Notes: generated by a model from the letters alone, not told the origin. 42,904 nt of DNA from Candidatus Moraniibacteriota bacterium (GCA_013336285.1 JAAXTX010000006.1:1-42904); one strand, 5' to 3'; shown: positions 16,362-24,131, numbered from the stretch's first letter. Numbers and translations: made by a program.

Positions 16362-17686
16362 ACATCATTATGGATACGGATGAACGACTTTCCCCCGGAG
16401 AGGAGGCAAAACCGCCAGAGACGTCGCAACCCGAAATGCTAGAGCGGAAGAACAGGCGGATGGTCGGGAAAATACTCCGGATTTTTTTTCTGGGCGCCGC
16501 TTTGTTCGTCTCATATCGATACGGATTCTATCAGGGGCATGGCGGAAGTGTTACGGCAACAACGGAAGCTGGCATCCCATTGGACAGTGCTGTTTTTTCG
16601 AATACGGATCCGAATGGAAGGAATATCGACTTCGCGCTTTTTTGGAAGGTATGGGACATCCTTAAGGAGAAATACGTTGATCGGGCCCATCTCGATGCCC
16701 AAAAGCTTTTCTATGGGGCGATAAAGGGAATGCTCGCGGCTACGGGTGATTCATATACGACTTTTTTCGATCCCGAGGAACAAAAATCCTTCAACGAGGA
16801 TATGTCCGGAAAATTTGAGGGTATCGGGGCGGAGATGGGTATCCGTGATGAGGTATTGACGATCATCGCGCCGCTTGATGGTGCGCCTGCGGAATTGGCA
16901 GGTCTTCGTCCGAATGACAAGATACTGAAGATAGACGGGGAGAAGACGACGAATCTGAGTCTCGAAGAAGCAGTCGCGAAAATTCGTGGTCAGAAAGGAA
17001 CAAATGTCACACTGACCATATTCCGGGAAGGAGAGGAGGAATCGCGTGATGTTTCGGTGACCCGCGACGTAATTAACGTCAAGAGCGTGAAGTTTACCAT
17101 GCGCGACGATGGCATCGCCGTGCTTAGAGTGAGTCGGTTCGGAGATGAAACTGACGGCGAATACTATGCCGTAGTAACCGATGTGGTAACAAAAAATCCG
17201 AAAGGAATAATACTTGATCTACGGAGCAACCCGGGTGGTTTGCTTAATACCGCGGTATCGATCGCGAGTCTCATGCTTCCTGCCGACAAGACGGTCGTAA
17301 TCGAGGAAAACGGGAAAGGCGAACGAAAAACCGAGCAGACTCTCGGTGGCGACAAATTGTCGGGAATTCCGACGGTCGTCCTGATTGATGAAGGGAGCGC
17401 GAGCGCGTCGGAGATACTTGCCGGCGCTCTTCGGGAGAACCGCGAGGATGTCGTCCTGGTTGGCAAGAAGTCTTATGGCAAGGGCTCCGTCCAGGAACTG
17501 ATTCCTGTCGGTAAGGATGTGTCCGTTAAGGTTACGATCGCGCGATGGCTTACCCCGAACGGAAACCAGATCAACGAGAAGGGAATAACACCGGACGATG
17601 TCGTGAATATCACCCTTGACGATATCAAGGCCGGACGGGATCCCCAATTGGACAAGGCGGCCGAAAAACTAAACGGAAGGACATAG
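16358..17686 (+). CDS. S41 carboxy-terminal processing protease (CtpA/Prc type)
   Basis: 442 residues. An N-terminal hydrophilic tail and one membrane helix (about residues 38-54) are followed by a PDZ domain (residues about 150-235, LRPNDKILKIDGEKTTNLS) and the S41 core with the catalytic Ser in DEGSASASEI and Lys in KKSYGKGSVQ. It should cut exported proteins or regulators at the C-terminus outside the membrane. Its coupling to the GT2 gene (4-base overlap) suggests a role in envelope maintenance alongside glycan assembly. Confidence 0.92.
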   Translation: MNIIMDTDERLSPGEEAKPPETSQPEMLERKNRRMVGKILRIFFLGAALFVSYRYGFYQGHGGSVTATTEAGIPLDSAVFSNTDPNGRNIDFALFWKVWDILKEKYVDRAHLDAQKLFYGAIKGMLAATGDSYTTFFDPEEQKSFNEDMSGKFEGIGAEMGIRDEVLTIIAPLDGAPAELAGLRPNDKILKIDGEKTTNLSLEEAVAKIRGQKGTNVTLTIFREGEEESRDVSVTRDVINVKSVKFTMRDDGIAVLRVSRFGDETDGEYYAVVTDVVTKNPKGIILDLRSNPGGLLNTAVSIASLMLPADKTVVIEENGKGERKTEQTLGGDKLSGIPTVVLIDEGSASASEILAGALRENREDVVLVGKKSYGKGSVQELIPVGKDVSVKVTIARWLTPNGNQINEKGITPDDVVNITLDDIKAGRDPQLDKAAEKLNGRT

Positions 17687-17842
17687 GATCCGTCCCCACC
17701 ATATTCCATTGGGCGCATATGTACCGACGGAATCATTTCAGGAACACGAGCAGACCCGTACTCAGATACTGAGGGATCTGATATCGCAGTCAGAAAAAAG
17801 GATCGACGCGGAGTTTGAGAGAACCTCGAATACGTGGCCGGA

Positions 17843-17944
17843 ATGTTTCGATTCAAGTCCTTTTTCGATAAAACGACAGCATCCGGATCTGTCATGGAGA
17901 AGGAATCGGGTACTGAAAAGCTAGAACAAATGAAAGCGAGTTGA
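17843..17944 (+). CDS. Possible 33-residue ORF upstream of the NTP pyrophosphatase
   Basis: MFRFKSFFDKTTASG... ends in KLEQMKAS; charged and helical. The region 17687-18080 has no long ORF but three short coding-like frames in a row: a TTG frame at 17709-17924 containing a Gln/Glu-rich stretch, this one, and the next at 17941. Codon composition looks coding in each. They may be true tiny genes or one gene broken by single-base shifts. The stop TGA overlaps a TTG of the next frame. Confidence 0.35.
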   Translation: MFRFKSFFDKTTASGSVMEKESGTEKLEQMKAS

Positions 17945-18084
17945 TCGCACAGAAAGATAGGCTACACGAAATCAAGATAGTCTACTCGGATAAGGAACAG
18001 ACACCGCCGGAAGCGGTAAGACTGGAATATATCAGGGCACTTGATATCTTAATAGATAGCCACAATCACCAAGATGTTCGATGA
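17941..18084 (+). CDS. Possible 47-residue ORF with TTG start, coupled to both neighbours
   Basis: The frame reads from TTG 17941 through IAQKDRLHEIKIVYSD and TPPEAVRLEYIRALDILI to TGA 18082-18084. The start overlaps the previous stop (TTGA), and its stop overlaps the ATG of the ITPA-like gene (ATGA). The peptide is amphipathic and looks coding. It may instead be the 3' half of the 17843 ORF after a one-base deletion; reading the two together gives a continuous helical protein. Confidence 0.4.
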   Translation: MIAQKDRLHEIKIVYSDKEQTPPEAVRLEYIRALDILIDSHNHQDVR

Positions 18085-18641
18085 TGATACATGTCCGTAT
18101 GGATTCGATCACATTTATTACCGGGAATCCCGGAAAGGTCAACGAAGTCCGACGGTATCTGGATTATGATATCGACCATATTCCTCTTGATCTTCCCGAG
18201 ATACAATCACTCTCTTCACGTGATATCGTCGAAGACAAGGCGTGGCGCGCATACCGTGAAATCGGACGGCCCGTCCTTGTCGAGGACGTTTCTTTCGTCG
18301 TTCATTCGCTCGGAGGGCTTCCGGGACCGCTTATTAAATGGTTCGAGAAGGCGATCGGATTAGAGGGACTTTGCAGAATGGCGGACGGGAAAGATCGTTC
18401 GTGCACGGCTTCCATTCTTTACGGATATTGCGATGGGAAACGCGTCCTGTTCGCGGAAGGTGAGATGAGAGGCATCGTCGCCGACATGCCAAGGGGCGAA
18501 AACAGCTTCGGGTGGGCCCCGATCTTTATCGGAGAAAGCATGGATCGGACGTATGCCGAATTATCCATCGAAGAACAGGAAATTATTTCATATCGCAAAA
18601 AGGCTCTTGAAAAGATGAAACGACTTCTGCTTACGCGATAG
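18081..18641 (+). CDS. Non-canonical purine NTP pyrophosphatase, ITPA/HAM1 family
   Basis: 186 residues. FITGNPGKVNEV (nucleotide-binding TGNxxK), LVEDVSF, GLPGPLIKWF, GENSFGWAPIF and SYRKKAL near the end (the SHR-x-x-A position, with Tyr for His). The enzyme hydrolyses ITP, XTP and dITP to monophosphates, keeping deaminated purines out of nucleic acids. GLPGPxIKWF is the form usual in archaeal and eukaryotic ITPA rather than bacterial RdgB. Start choice: ATG 18081 overlaps the preceding stop; ATG 18099 (MDSITFITGNPGK) would give the more usual N-terminus. Confidence 0.88.
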   Translation: MMIHVRMDSITFITGNPGKVNEVRRYLDYDIDHIPLDLPEIQSLSSRDIVEDKAWRAYREIGRPVLVEDVSFVVHSLGGLPGPLIKWFEKAIGLEGLCRMADGKDRSCTASILYGYCDGKRVLFAEGEMRGIVADMPRGENSFGWAPIFIGESMDRTYAELSIEEQEIISYRKKALEKMKRLLLTR

Positions 18642-18670
18642 CGGTCGTCCGTGCCCGGTTGCTACCCTGA

Positions 18671-18697
18671 TTAGCACCCCTTGACTGGGAGTGCTAA
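18671..18697 (+). promoter_or_regulatory. CIRCE operator (HrcA binding site) upstream of groES
   Basis: TTAGCACCC - 9 bases - GAGTGCTAA. This differs from the CIRCE consensus TTAGCACTC-N9-GAGTGCTAA at one position only. It overlaps the -35 box of the groES promoter, as expected for HrcA repression relieved by heat or protein stress. Confidence 0.92.
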
Positions 18698-18709
18698 TTT
18701 TCTTAGAAT
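18681..18709 (+). promoter_or_regulatory. groES promoter
   Basis: TTGACT (18681-18686), 17-bp spacer, TAGAAT (18704-18709). The -35 lies inside the CIRCE dyad. A second -10-like GATAAT (18719-18724) ends six bases before the ATG. Confidence 0.75.
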
Positions 18710-18730
18710 GCTATATGTGATAATCAGTAA

Positions 18731-19018
18731 ATGACAGCTATGTCGACAACGAATGTTAGGCCGCTTGGTGAGAATGTACTGATCGCACCTGAGAAACCGG
18801 AGAAGAAAACGACCGCCGGCATATATCTTCCGGATAACGCCTCGGAAGAACGCCCGCAGCAGGGCAAGGTTATCGGGATCGGCGACAGCGAAAAGATCAA
18901 GGTGAAAAAAGGGCAGACCGTTATCTATACCCGATACGGTGGGACGGAGGTTAAGATTGACGGGGAAGACTACCTCATCGTCACCGTAAAGGATTTGCTC
19001 GCCGTCGTGGAAAGGTAG
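18731..19018 (+). CDS. groES: Co-chaperonin GroES (Cpn10)
   Basis: 95 residues, normal length. VRPLGENVLIAPEKPEKKTTAGIYLPD contains the mobile loop (KKTTAGIYLP); KGQTVIYTRYGGTEVKIDGEDYLIV is the conserved roof and barrel region. It caps the GroEL ring during protein folding. Expression is under a CIRCE operator and a sigma70-type promoter. An intrinsic terminator follows within 20 bases, so it is transcribed alone: no groEL is found in this window. The second ATG (18740, MSTTNVRPLG) is an equally possible start; neither has a Shine-Dalgarno sequence. Confidence 0.95.
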   Translation: MTAMSTTNVRPLGENVLIAPEKPEKKTTAGIYLPDNASEERPQQGKVIGIGDSEKIKVKKGQTVIYTRYGGTEVKIDGEDYLIVTVKDLLAVVER

Positions 19019-19036
19019 GAAGAATGGAACGCAAAA

Positions 19037-19063
19037 AAACAACCCCGCTTAGCGGGGTTGTTT
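19037..19063. terminator. Bidirectional intrinsic terminator between groES and the rhodanese gene
   Basis: Stem AAACAACCCCGC / GCGGGGTTGTTT with a TTA loop. On the minus strand the 3' arm continues into a seven-T run; on the plus strand the T's are within the arm (TTGTTTG). It serves both convergent genes. Confidence 0.88.
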
Positions 19064-19086
19064 GTAAGCTGTTAGGAAGAAACGTA

Positions 19087-19872
19087 TCAATTTCCGGTGA
19101 CCCCGGCGCATCCGCCATCAAGTGTCTTTACGGTGTAGAAACCTAGGTCGAAAAGGCGGACGGCAGCCAAAAACGCTTCAAGGCCGTTCTCGCCGCACAG
19201 GGCGATATTGGTTGCCGGAGGGATCTCATCGCGGCGTGATTCGATATCGTTGAGGGGGATTCGAAGGGCTCCTTCCACAGGCGTCCCGCCGGATCGGACA
19301 TCGAGAAGCCGATATCGTATCTCGGTGCCCTTAAGCAATACGGTGAATTCGTCAGGGGTGACGAGGGTAACCTTTGACTGATCCGCGGATGAAGACGGAT
19401 CTCCATAGGTTATGACGGTTCCTCCCGCTGACTGCCATCCGACGATGCCGTCCTTGATCGAGGCGTATCGTGTTTTTGTCGAATCAAGCGCTTCCCGTAT
19501 CTTCTGAAGATTTTCGTCCGTATCCGGGGCTATGATGAATATCTCGTCACCTTCCAACAGATCGAGTTTGGACACTCCGTCGGCGTCCATGCGAGTCGAT
19601 CCGGGAATATGAATGGCCTGATACGAATCGATACTTCGAAAATCGAATATCCGCGGCGGATTCGATGTGAATACCTTTCTCAGGATTTCTTTCGCGTCGA
19701 GAACGGGAAACGTCCCCGTCTGTTCCTGTGATACGGATACGGCCGTCCGATCGTCGGATTTGTCCTTGAAGAACATGCCCTTCACTACGAAGAACGCGAT
19801 AACTGCTATCACGAGGCCGAAGCCGACTAACATTGTCAGCAAATCCTGCTTTTTTATGGACTGCTTTTCCAT
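19087..19872 (-). CDS. Membrane-anchored protein with two rhodanese-like domains
   Basis: 261 residues. An N-terminal helix (about residues 13-31) anchors it, with the rest outside. Domain 1 (about 55-155) has FDFRSIDSYQAIHIPGS and GIVGWQSAGGTV but no cysteine in the active-site loop (IIAPDTDENL). Domain 2 (about 170-258) has LLDVRSGG, then ALCGENGLEAF with a Cys where the catalytic one belongs, and TLDGGCAG at the end. It could carry persulfide sulfur or act as a sulfur-binding sensor; domain 1 should be inactive. No Shine-Dalgarno; a TATAAT lies 28 bases upstream. Confidence 0.75.
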   Translation of the reverse strand: MEKQSIKKQDLLTMLVGFGLVIAVIAFFVVKGMFFKDKSDDRTAVSVSQEQTGTFPVLDAKEILRKVFTSNPPRIFDFRSIDSYQAIHIPGSTRMDADGVSKLDLLEGDEIFIIAPDTDENLQKIREALDSTKTRYASIKDGIVGWQSAGGTVITYGDPSSSADQSKVTLVTPDEFTVLLKGTEIRYRLLDVRSGGTPVEGALRIPLNDIESRRDEIPPATNIALCGENGLEAFLAAVRLFDLGFYTVKTLDGGCAGVTGN

Positions 19873-19900
19873 ATTATTTCGTTTTTATATTCACGCTCTC

Positions 19901-19906
19901 ATTATA
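19901..19906 (-). promoter_or_regulatory. -10 box TATAAT upstream of the rhodanese gene
   Basis: Perfect TATAAT on the minus strand, predicting a start near 19894 and a leader of about 22 bases. No good -35. Confidence 0.5.
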
Positions 19907-19933
19907 CACCATATTTCGGCGAATTCTGATTCG

Positions 19934-20956
19934 TTAACCGAGTACGCTGCCGATAAGGTCCGGGCGACCGTTAAGGAAGTCCCTGATAGGCATCGGGCTT
20001 TTTCCTTCCGCTTGAATCTCTTCCACGAAGATGAGTCCTTCGCCCGTTTGTATCGCGATCTTTTCCCCGGATTCGAATACTTCGCCGAATTCACGCCTCA
20101 CGGCAGGATCTGTCCTCTGTATCGAAATGCGGGTTAATTTGAGTCGGATGAAGCCCTCATCCTTTTGTTTCCAGAATGAGAATATTCCTGGCCAAGGAGT
20201 AAGGCCTCGATAACGGTTCCAGATTTCCAGAGCCGTGGAATTCCAGAAGATACGTCCATCCTCACGTTCGATAAGCTGACATACCGTAGCCTGCGAACCG
20301 TCCTGAGCCTTCGGTTCGATGTACCGTTCAACCCACCCTGGAAGTGTTTCCGAGAGTATCTCGGTACCGACTCCTGCGAGTTTCTCGAGAAGCGTTCTAT
20401 TGGTGTCATCGAAGGATATCGCCGTTTTTTTTGCGGACAGGATGTCACCGGTATCGATCCCTTCATCCATCAGCATGATCGTGACCCCGGTTTCGGTATC
20501 GCCTGCGAGCAGGGCATTCTGTATCGGGGAAGCGCCGCGCCAACGCGGGAGGAGAGAAGCATGTACGTTGACGCAACCGAAACCAGGCAGGTCGAGCACG
20601 GCCTTCGGAAGGATTTTCCCATACGCCGCGACGATTATGAGATCCGGCTTGTATCCGCGGAGTGTCGCAATCACATCGGTATCGAACCGAGACGGCTGTT
20701 CCACGGGAATACCGCGCGTCAGGGCGATCTGCTTCACTGGTGAAGGGACGATCTTCCTGTCCCGACCGGACTCCCTGTCTGGCTTCGTATAGGCGGCGAC
20801 GATATGATAGCCGGCATCGAGAAGCGAAGAAAATATCTTACCTGAAAAATCCGGCGTTCCCATGAAGACGACTCTGACTTTCGGAACCGAAGCGGGTGCG
20901 GCGGATTTGTGAGGGGCTGACTTTTTTGATTTCCGAGGTATGGTGTCAGAGCGCAT
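19934..20956 (-). CDS. fmt: Methionyl-tRNA formyltransferase
   Basis: 340 residues. N-terminal extension (MRSDTIPRKSKKS..., about 30 residues, Lys/Ala/Pro-rich) before the usual start VRVVFMGTPDFSGKIF. The formyltransferase core has the folate/catalytic region CVNVHASLLPRWRGASPIQ with Asn, His and later Asp (DEGIDTGDIL), followed by a C-terminal OB-like domain. It formylates initiator Met-tRNA using 10-formyl-THF. The ATG 20956 overlaps the def stop by 11 bases, so translation is coupled. The usual partner def lies just upstream. Confidence 0.93.
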   Translation of the reverse strand: MRSDTIPRKSKKSAPHKSAAPASVPKVRVVFMGTPDFSGKIFSSLLDAGYHIVAAYTKPDRESGRDRKIVPSPVKQIALTRGIPVEQPSRFDTDVIATLRGYKPDLIIVAAYGKILPKAVLDLPGFGCVNVHASLLPRWRGASPIQNALLAGDTETGVTIMLMDEGIDTGDILSAKKTAISFDDTNRTLLEKLAGVGTEILSETLPGWVERYIEPKAQDGSQATVCQLIEREDGRIFWNSTALEIWNRYRGLTPWPGIFSFWKQKDEGFIRLKLTRISIQRTDPAVRREFGEVFESGEKIAIQTGEGLIFVEEIQAEGKSPMPIRDFLNGRPDLIGSVLG

Positions 20957-21416
20957 AGGCTTTTTTGACTGATTGGTTTCGAAAGCGGTCGATAATGAGG
21001 GTTCCCTCAAGATGATCCATCTCATGCTGAAGGACTATCGCGAGAAAACCCTCTGCGGTGACGGTCTTTTTATCCCCGTGCAAATCCTGGAAGTCGAGCG
21101 TGATGCGTTCGGATCTCTGTATGTGGAAAAATTCACCGGGCAGACTCAGACAACCCTCTTCATAAAGAATCGTCTCATCGGACATCTCGACGATTATCGG
21201 GTTGAGGAATACGGATACTTTGCCACCAACCTCGATTACGAACAGTCTGATGGAGCGGCCTATCTGCGGAGCGGCAAGGCCGACTCCTTCCGCGGCGTGC
21301 ATGGTCTCGATCATTTCGGAAATCAGTTTCCGGAGTTCTGCAGCGGAAGGATCCTTAATCTTCTCGGCTTTCCTATGAAGGATGGGATCTTTTTCGCCGG
21401 TCAGTATCTTCATCAT
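20946..21416 (-). CDS. def: Peptide deformylase
   Basis: 156 residues. All three family motifs are present: GVGLAAPQIG, EEGCLSLPG (metal Cys) and QHEMDHLEG (HExxH with two metal His). It removes the N-formyl group from new proteins. The start at 21416 (MMKILTGEKDPILHR) gives the normal N-terminus; a TTG at 21440 that overlaps the priA stop (TTGA) is an alternative. It sits between priA and fmt in the classic operon order. Confidence 0.95.
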   Translation of the reverse strand: MMKILTGEKDPILHRKAEKIKDPSAAELRKLISEMIETMHAAEGVGLAAPQIGRSIRLFVIEVGGKVSVFLNPIIVEMSDETILYEEGCLSLPGEFFHIQRSERITLDFQDLHGDKKTVTAEGFLAIVLQHEMDHLEGTLIIDRFRNQSVKKAYAL

Positions 21417-21436
21417 ACGCGTGTGGTCAGCAGCGA

Positions 21437-23407
21437 TCAAAGAATCGTAAGTGGATCGGGTTCAAAAAACCAGTTTCCGGAAAGGGAGGCAAGTATGGTT
21501 TCAAGCGATTCCGGAAAGACATCGTAAGGGGTCACGGTGACAAGAATTATCCGGGTATGCATTCCACGAATCTTCGGAATAAGTGGCCGTATCGGCATAG
21601 AGACGATTATGTTCTTTAACCCGGCTGCAGCTTCGGACAAGCGTTTACGTACATCATCTGCCGATTTCTCGGCCGCGGACTCGTCCTTGTCACGGATCCC
21701 GATCTTAAACAGCGCCGAGAATGGCGGGTACCGGAGCACTTTTCGGTCGGCAGCGGTCTTGCCGAGAAGCTCGGAAATCGAGTTTTCGGTGACCAACCTG
21801 AAATAATCACGTTCAGGATGAAAAGTCTGAAGGATAAGGAGTCCCTTCGTCGTTCCTCCCGAGGAAAGATTTCGCGCTTTCGCGACGATATGAAGGAATC
21901 GCTCATCGCCTCGGAAATCTGGCAGAGAAAGGAAATTATCCGTATCCATGATAGCAACCAGGACGGTATCGGGCAAATTGCCGACATTTAGTACCGCGGG
22001 GGTTCCGACGATGATATCGGCACGTTTTAGGGAGCGGACAAGGCCATCCGACCGGAGAACCTTATCGCTCCGTTGCGATTCCTCATCCAGGCGGACGACA
22101 CGCGCACCCGGGAAGGCACGTCTGATTTCACGTTCCACTTTTTCCGTACCCGTGCCTACCGTTCTGAACGAAAGTGATCCGCACGATTCGCATCTCGGAA
22201 AGCTCTCGGTCCGGTATGAGCATGACGGACAACGGAGATGTCCATCACGCGTCGAGCGCAAGGAACGGTCACACGAAGGGCAACGTGGAACTTTTTTACA
22301 GGTCTCACAGACGGAAAACGAGTCGAGTCCGCCCCGACTCGTTATGATGACCGATTTTCCGTTGAGTGATCTCGCGCCCGACAGGGCTGTTCTCAGGGTT
22401 TCCGAAATTATCGAATAATTCTTTTTCCACCGTTCCTCACGCATGTTGACTATCGTGATATCGGGGTCCCCGGTCCGTGCGTTTGCCGGAATCTCGACCA
22501 TGGTTCCCTTATCGATACGTGCCGAGACATCCAGGCTCGGAATAGGACCGGTGAATAAAAGCCGTGCGCCATGCAAAGACGCAAGCGTTTCACTGACGCG
22601 TCGCGCGTCGTATCTGGGGCTCATATCCCATTGTTTATATCCGAGTACCTCGGCTTCCTCTATGACGACTATGAGCGAGAGCGACTTGAACGGCGCAAAC
22701 AGCGATTGGCGGGTACCGAGTACTATGTCGGCATCCCCGGACCGGATCCTCTCCCAGGCGGTGAAGTATGCTCCGGAGGAAAGCCTGCTTCCGATGACGG
22801 CAAGTCGTTCCTTCCCGAATGCCGACGTTAGAAATTGTTCCGCGAAAGGAAGCGAGACGATCTCCGGAACCAACACGAGCAGCTGTTTCCTTTTTCCGAT
22901 TGCGTTTTTCGTCCCCGCGATGATGCGAAGTACGGAAGAAAGATCTGCACGCAGGAATCCGGACGTGCCGATGTTGAGCGTGTCTATTTCTTTTACGGAT
23001 GATTTCTCGACTTTCGCGAGTTGGATGGTTTGTATATCCGCCACCTCCAATTTTCCTTTATTGGTGCGTTCCTTTACGATCGGTGGAAGGAAATGTCGGA
23101 CTGTTTTTCCTGTCGAAGTGAGACATTCCTTGGACACCGATTCCACGAGAGCTAGCTGTTCACCCGTGAGAAAGGATTCGCGAATGACAGAACGGATTTT
23201 CTTGAAGCGGCCGCTTGGCAAGGTGTTTTCTGCGACGATATTGCAAGACAGGACGACCCCTCGCACTGTCCGCGGTCCGAACGGGATCCAGATGAGCGAT
23301 CCGTGTGGGATGGGTTCCTCCGAAAAGTACGAAAATACCTGCCGATTCCGCAGGGGAATCGGCACGACCGGCACCACGTCGCAGAAATATATCGTTTCGC
23401 CTTTCAT
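21437..23407 (-). CDS. priA: PriA-like primosomal protein N' with degenerate helicase motifs
   Basis: 656 residues. The N-terminal 3'-DNA-binding domain is recognisable (VVPIPLRNRQVFSYF, IPHGSLIWIPFGPRTVRGVV). The zinc module is intact (CETCKKVPRCPSC, RCPSCSY, CESCGSL), followed by GTGTEKVEREIRRAFPGARV. The ATPase motifs are not: Walker A GxTGSGKT is replaced by IGTSGFLRADLSS, the DEEH box by IEEA, SATPS by GPIPS, and the final RAGR by KARNLS. It probably binds forks as a structural factor rather than unwinding DNA. The start MKGETIYF is chosen because a perfect TATAAT ends exactly six bases before this ATG. Confidence 0.88.
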   Translation of the reverse strand: MKGETIYFCDVVPVVPIPLRNRQVFSYFSEEPIPHGSLIWIPFGPRTVRGVVLSCNIVAENTLPSGRFKKIRSVIRESFLTGEQLALVESVSKECLTSTGKTVRHFLPPIVKERTNKGKLEVADIQTIQLAKVEKSSVKEIDTLNIGTSGFLRADLSSVLRIIAGTKNAIGKRKQLLVLVPEIVSLPFAEQFLTSAFGKERLAVIGSRLSSGAYFTAWERIRSGDADIVLGTRQSLFAPFKSLSLIVVIEEAEVLGYKQWDMSPRYDARRVSETLASLHGARLLFTGPIPSLDVSARIDKGTMVEIPANARTGDPDITIVNMREERWKKNYSIISETLRTALSGARSLNGKSVIITSRGGLDSFSVCETCKKVPRCPSCDRSLRSTRDGHLRCPSCSYRTESFPRCESCGSLSFRTVGTGTEKVEREIRRAFPGARVVRLDEESQRSDKVLRSDGLVRSLKRADIIVGTPAVLNVGNLPDTVLVAIMDTDNFLSLPDFRGDERFLHIVAKARNLSSGGTTKGLLILQTFHPERDYFRLVTENSISELLGKTAADRKVLRYPPFSALFKIGIRDKDESAAEKSADDVRKRLSEAAAGLKNIIVSMPIRPLIPKIRGMHTRIILVTVTPYDVFPESLETILASLSGNWFFEPDPLTIL

Positions 23408-23413
23408 AAGGCC

Positions 23414-23419
23414 ATTATA
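23414..23419 (-). promoter_or_regulatory. -10 box TATAAT exactly 6 bases before the priA ATG
   Basis: Minus strand TATAAT-GGCCTT-ATG. Perfect consensus hexamer; the predicted transcript is leaderless. It drives the priA-def-fmt unit. Confidence 0.65.
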
Positions 23420-23442
23420 GCAGCGCGAACCCCGCCAGAATA

Positions 23443-23471
23443 TTGACACAATATCATATTCGATATATAAT
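23443..23471 (+). promoter_or_regulatory. Perfect consensus sigma70-type promoter, divergent from priA
   Basis: TTGACA (23443-23448), 17 bp, TATAAT (23466-23471): 12 of 12 consensus bases. It reads toward the tiny genes at 23574 and 23805. Its predicted leader is about 95 bases and very AT-rich. Confidence 0.88.
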
Positions 23472-23520
23472 AATCACTTAATTTATCAAATCAATATATG
23501 CGGAATTTCTGCGTATTTTG

Positions 23521-23571
23521 ATGAATTTTTCAGAACAGGATAAACGGGAGGTCAAAAGGAAGGCATCGTAG
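23521..23571 (+). CDS. Possible 16-residue leader peptide
   Basis: MNFSEQDKREVKRKAS, ending at TAG two bases before the ATG of the 63-residue gene. It lies wholly within the predicted leader of the strong promoter. Coupled translation or a regulatory peptide are possible; chance is not excluded. Confidence 0.3.
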   Translation: MNFSEQDKREVKRKAS

Positions 23572-23573
23572 CA

Positions 23574-23765
23574 ATGCTCGTGGTTCAGGAGGAACTGGTC
23601 GCTGCAAGACTCTTGCAACGCGGTTACGAAGTGTCGTGGATTCCCGGGTCCGGTTTCAGGGTACGGTTGAAACGTACGCTTGGCTCGAGTCCGGAGTACC
23701 CTATCCCGGAAGAACTTCGCGACGGAGAGCTTTTCGTCGAGCTAAGTGAGTCGATGGCCGAATGA
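23574..23765 (+). CDS. Small protein of unknown function (63 residues)
   Basis: MLVVQEELVAARLLQRGYEV... then an acidic tail rich in Glu. It has no membrane segment and no domain I recognise. GGAAGG lies about 10 bases before the ATG. It is the first sizeable gene behind the perfect promoter at 23443, so it should be well expressed. The charged, ordered-looking sequence and codon use resemble a real protein. Confidence 0.55.
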   Translation: MLVVQEELVAARLLQRGYEVSWIPGSGFRVRLKRTLGSSPEYPIPEELRDGELFVELSESMAE

Positions 23766-23804
23766 TGTTATGCCCAAACGGTCTGCGATGCTCATGGAAA
23801 TCGG

Positions 23805-24131
23805 TTGAAGCTAATTCAGGTCACGCCGAAAACGGACCGTAATATCGGAGGTGACGACTGCATATTCGTCGGTCCTGAACTTATCCAGGCCATCAACTAC
23901 GGCGCTTCTTACGAAACCAGCCTATACCGTTATTTCGTGAGGGTTTCGCCGGATCAGACAATCGCATATTCCGTTTGCCGTGACCTTGTCGGAGTGCGCT
24001 CCTTAGATCTCGATGATGAGGAATTCGGCATGCCAGTCCGGTTCAAGGAGATCAGTGTGACGGCGTACGAAAAAGCTCAAGGCAATTGGTCGCAGATCCA
24101 ATTTTCGATTATAGAGGATGAATTGCGATAA
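23805..24131 (+). CDS. Small acidic protein of unknown function (TTG start)
   Basis: 108 residues from TTG 23805: MKLIQVTPKTDRNIGG, IFVGPELIQAINYGASYETSL, SLDLDDEEFGMPVRF, ending in FSIIEDELR. No known domain recognised; soluble and acidic. The TTG overlaps the TGA that ends a 12-codon ORF (MPKRSAMLMEIG, 23770-23808), suggesting coupled re-initiation, or that the 12-codon ORF is the true N-terminus after a frameshift. A terminator follows at 24145. Confidence 0.55.
   Translation: MKLIQVTPKTDRNIGGDDCIFVGPELIQAINYGASYETSLYRYFVRVSPDQTIAYSVCRDLVGVRSLDLDDEEFGMPVRFKEISVTAYEKAQGNWSQIQFSIIEDELR

Noticed and set aside
22443-23420. 325-codon plus-strand ORF opposite priA
   Set aside because: Ser/Arg/Thr-rich antisense shadow without motifs or start signal.
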